Source of the DNA: Planctomycetota bacterium
Lineage (GTDB): Bacteria; Planctomycetota; Phycisphaerae; FEN-1346
Length of the DNA: 6,065 nt
Assembly (NCBI GenBank): GCA_026386995.1
Contig: JAPLMO010000183.1
Coordinates: 1 to 6,065, forward strand
Direction of reading: 5' to 3'
Position 1 is the stretch's first letter, and the number at the start of each line of letters is the position of its first letter. Both the position numbers and the translations under genes were made by a program. This document shows positions 5,039 to 6,065 of this stretch, in pieces. The notes beneath the pieces were generated by a model, which did not search any database, was not told the DNA's origin, and worked only from the letters and a program-made list of their open reading frames with translations.

Positions 5039-6052
5039 TTGAATTCCAGGGCACTTCGATTCTTGGGGTTGGTGATGGGCCTGGCGCTCTTCGCCGCCGT
5101 CATCGTCTGGGCCGGCCCCGCCGAGACGCTCAGCGCCGTGGCCAATTCGTACCGGCATCCGGGGTGGCTGGCGGGGGCCGTTGCGCTCTTTGCGGCAACG
5201 CAGGGCGTTTTCCTCCTGAAGTGGCACTACATGTCGCGGCGGGCCGGCGCGGGGGCGGACCTGCGCCAGTCCCTGTGGCTTTTCGGAACGCTCATGCTGG
5301 TGGGCACCTTCACGCCCGGCCGCACGGGCGAACTGGCCGTTCCCCTGCTGATGCGCGGCGGCGGGCGATTGACGGGCGTGGCCCTCATCAACCGGCTCCT
5401 GGAGAGCACAAGCACGCTTTGCGCCGGAATGCTGGCCGCAATGCTCCTTCTGAGCAACGATCCGCGCGCCGCCGGGCTTTGGCAGGTCGGATTCGTCCTT
5501 GCGGCTTTCGTCGCCGTCCTCGTGGTGCTGAGCCGGCGGCGATACACGGCGGCGGTCCTGGCGGCCGTGAAGGCATGCTTGCGGCCGATGGCGGGCCTCA
5601 GGCCCGTCGCATGGCTGCTGGCAAAGGAGGAGCAGTGCGCCGGCGGCCTGGAACATTTCTATGACGCCAACGAGCGGATACTCAGGCCCGGCCCCATCGC
5701 TGTCTTCGCCGCCTTGATGGTCCTCATCTGGCTGCTCATGGTGTGGGGCAACCAACTCCTGATCCAGGCCAGCGTGGACACCGGCGGCAAGGAGGTGACT
5801 TTCCTGATCGTGACGGCGATCGTGGCCGTCAGCGCCCTGGCCATGTTTGTGTCGCCGATTCCCGGCGGCTTGGGGCTGAGCGAGTTCACGGCGTCGGCCT
5901 TGTTCGCCCAACTCGGATATCCGGCCCAGGCCTTCGTGCCGTACCTGGTGCTGGTGCGGGTGGTGTTCTACGGCGTGGTGGTGCTGGTTTACCTCATCGG
6001 GCGTGCGGCCGGGCGTGAACTGCCGGGGGCGCTACCGGCCGCATCATCTTAA
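5039..6052 (+). CDS. LPG_synthase_TM / UPF0104 (YbhN/AglD-like) integral membrane protein
   Basis: This 337-residue protein is hydrophobic throughout, with about seven or eight membrane helices, and belongs to the family related to the membrane domain of lysylphosphatidylglycerol synthase MprF. It has no C-terminal aminoacyltransferase domain, so it is not a full MprF. Family marks: FTPGRTGEL at 91-99 and IPGGLGLSE at 274-282, the latter being the most conserved block, followed by F..LGYP and a helix with LVLVRVVFYG. Stand-alone members are common beside glycosyltransferases in glycan loci and are suspected of lipid or lipid-linked sugar translocation, but the biochemical role is unproven. 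The start is TTG 5039, which gives a basic N-terminus (MNSRALR) before TM1; ATG 5075 is the alternative. The 16 bp gap from the acyltransferase indicates a shared operon and perhaps coupled translation. The stop is TAA; only 13 bp of window follow, with nothing recognisable. Confidence 0.87.
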   Translation: MNSRALRFLGLVMGLALFAAVIVWAGPAETLSAVANSYRHPGWLAGAVALFAATQGVFLLKWHYMSRRAGAGADLRQSLWLFGTLMLVGTFTPGRTGELAVPLLMRGGGRLTGVALINRLLESTSTLCAGMLAAMLLLSNDPRAAGLWQVGFVLAAFVAVLVVLSRRRYTAAVLAAVKACLRPMAGLRPVAWLLAKEEQCAGGLEHFYDANERILRPGPIAVFAALMVLIWLLMVWGNQLLIQASVDTGGKEVTFLIVTAIVAVSALAMFVSPIPGGLGLSEFTASALFAQLGYPAQAFVPYLVLVRVVFYGVVVLVYLIGRAAGRELPGALPAASS

Positions 6053-6065
6053 GAGAACCGAGGCG

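Noticed and set aside
3574..5145. Long minus-strand open frame of 523 codons opposite the GT-C and acyltransferase genes
   Set aside because: It is antisense to two clearly homologous genes, is rich in R, P, D, H and Q as expected of a GC-rich shadow frame, and shows no recognisable domain.
5006..5911. Minus-strand 301-codon open frame opposite the UPF0104 gene
   Set aside because: It is highly hydrophilic (Q, H, G, R) and antisense to a typical membrane protein with conserved family blocks.

Overview
The window is GC-rich, densely coding bacterial chromosome carrying part of a cell-surface glycan (lipopolysaccharide, capsule or exopolysaccharide) biosynthesis locus. Nothing in it fixes the taxon. 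High GC, strong G/C third-position bias and long palindromic intergenic repeats would fit a planctomycete-like or other GC-rich environmental bacterium, but that is a guess.

Layout. Two gene sets diverge from an intergenic region at 2432-2718. The left arm is on the minus strand: a family 2 glycosyltransferase (2431-1382), a hexapeptide-repeat acyltransferase (1218-637) and a DegT/DnrJ/EryC1/StrS sugar aminotransferase (594 to the window edge, 3' part missing). The right arm is on the plus strand: a membrane GT-C (PMT/ArnT-like) glycosyltransferase (2719-4326), a second hexapeptide acyltransferase paralogous to the first (4360-5022), and an LPG_synthase_TM/UPF0104 membrane protein (5039-6052). 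Reading outward from the divergent promoter region, each arm runs glycosyltransferase, acyltransferase, then a third gene.

How they could work together (inference). The aminotransferase would make a nucleotide-linked amino sugar. The GT2 enzyme would add a sugar to a lipid-linked intermediate in the cytoplasm. The acyltransferases would decorate sugars with acetyl or another acyl group. The GT-C enzyme would transfer sugars from a polyprenyl-phosphate donor on the outer face of the inner membrane. The UPF0104 protein may help with lipid or lipid-sugar handling in the membrane.

The most unusual content is non-coding. Two palindromic elements lie in the two largest intergenic gaps, at about 1252-1385 and 2493-2671. 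Each consists of two head-to-head hairpin units forming a long inverted repeat with arms of about 39 nt around a 14-16 nt spacer, and each is bracketed by an 8-9 nt direct repeat. The stem sequences differ between the two elements, but the units share a 5' GGGTG(C/G)CA lead and a CGCTGTT core. They look like members of one REP/BIME- or MITE-like family. The second sits directly against the -35 box of a good sigma70-type promoter driving the left arm.
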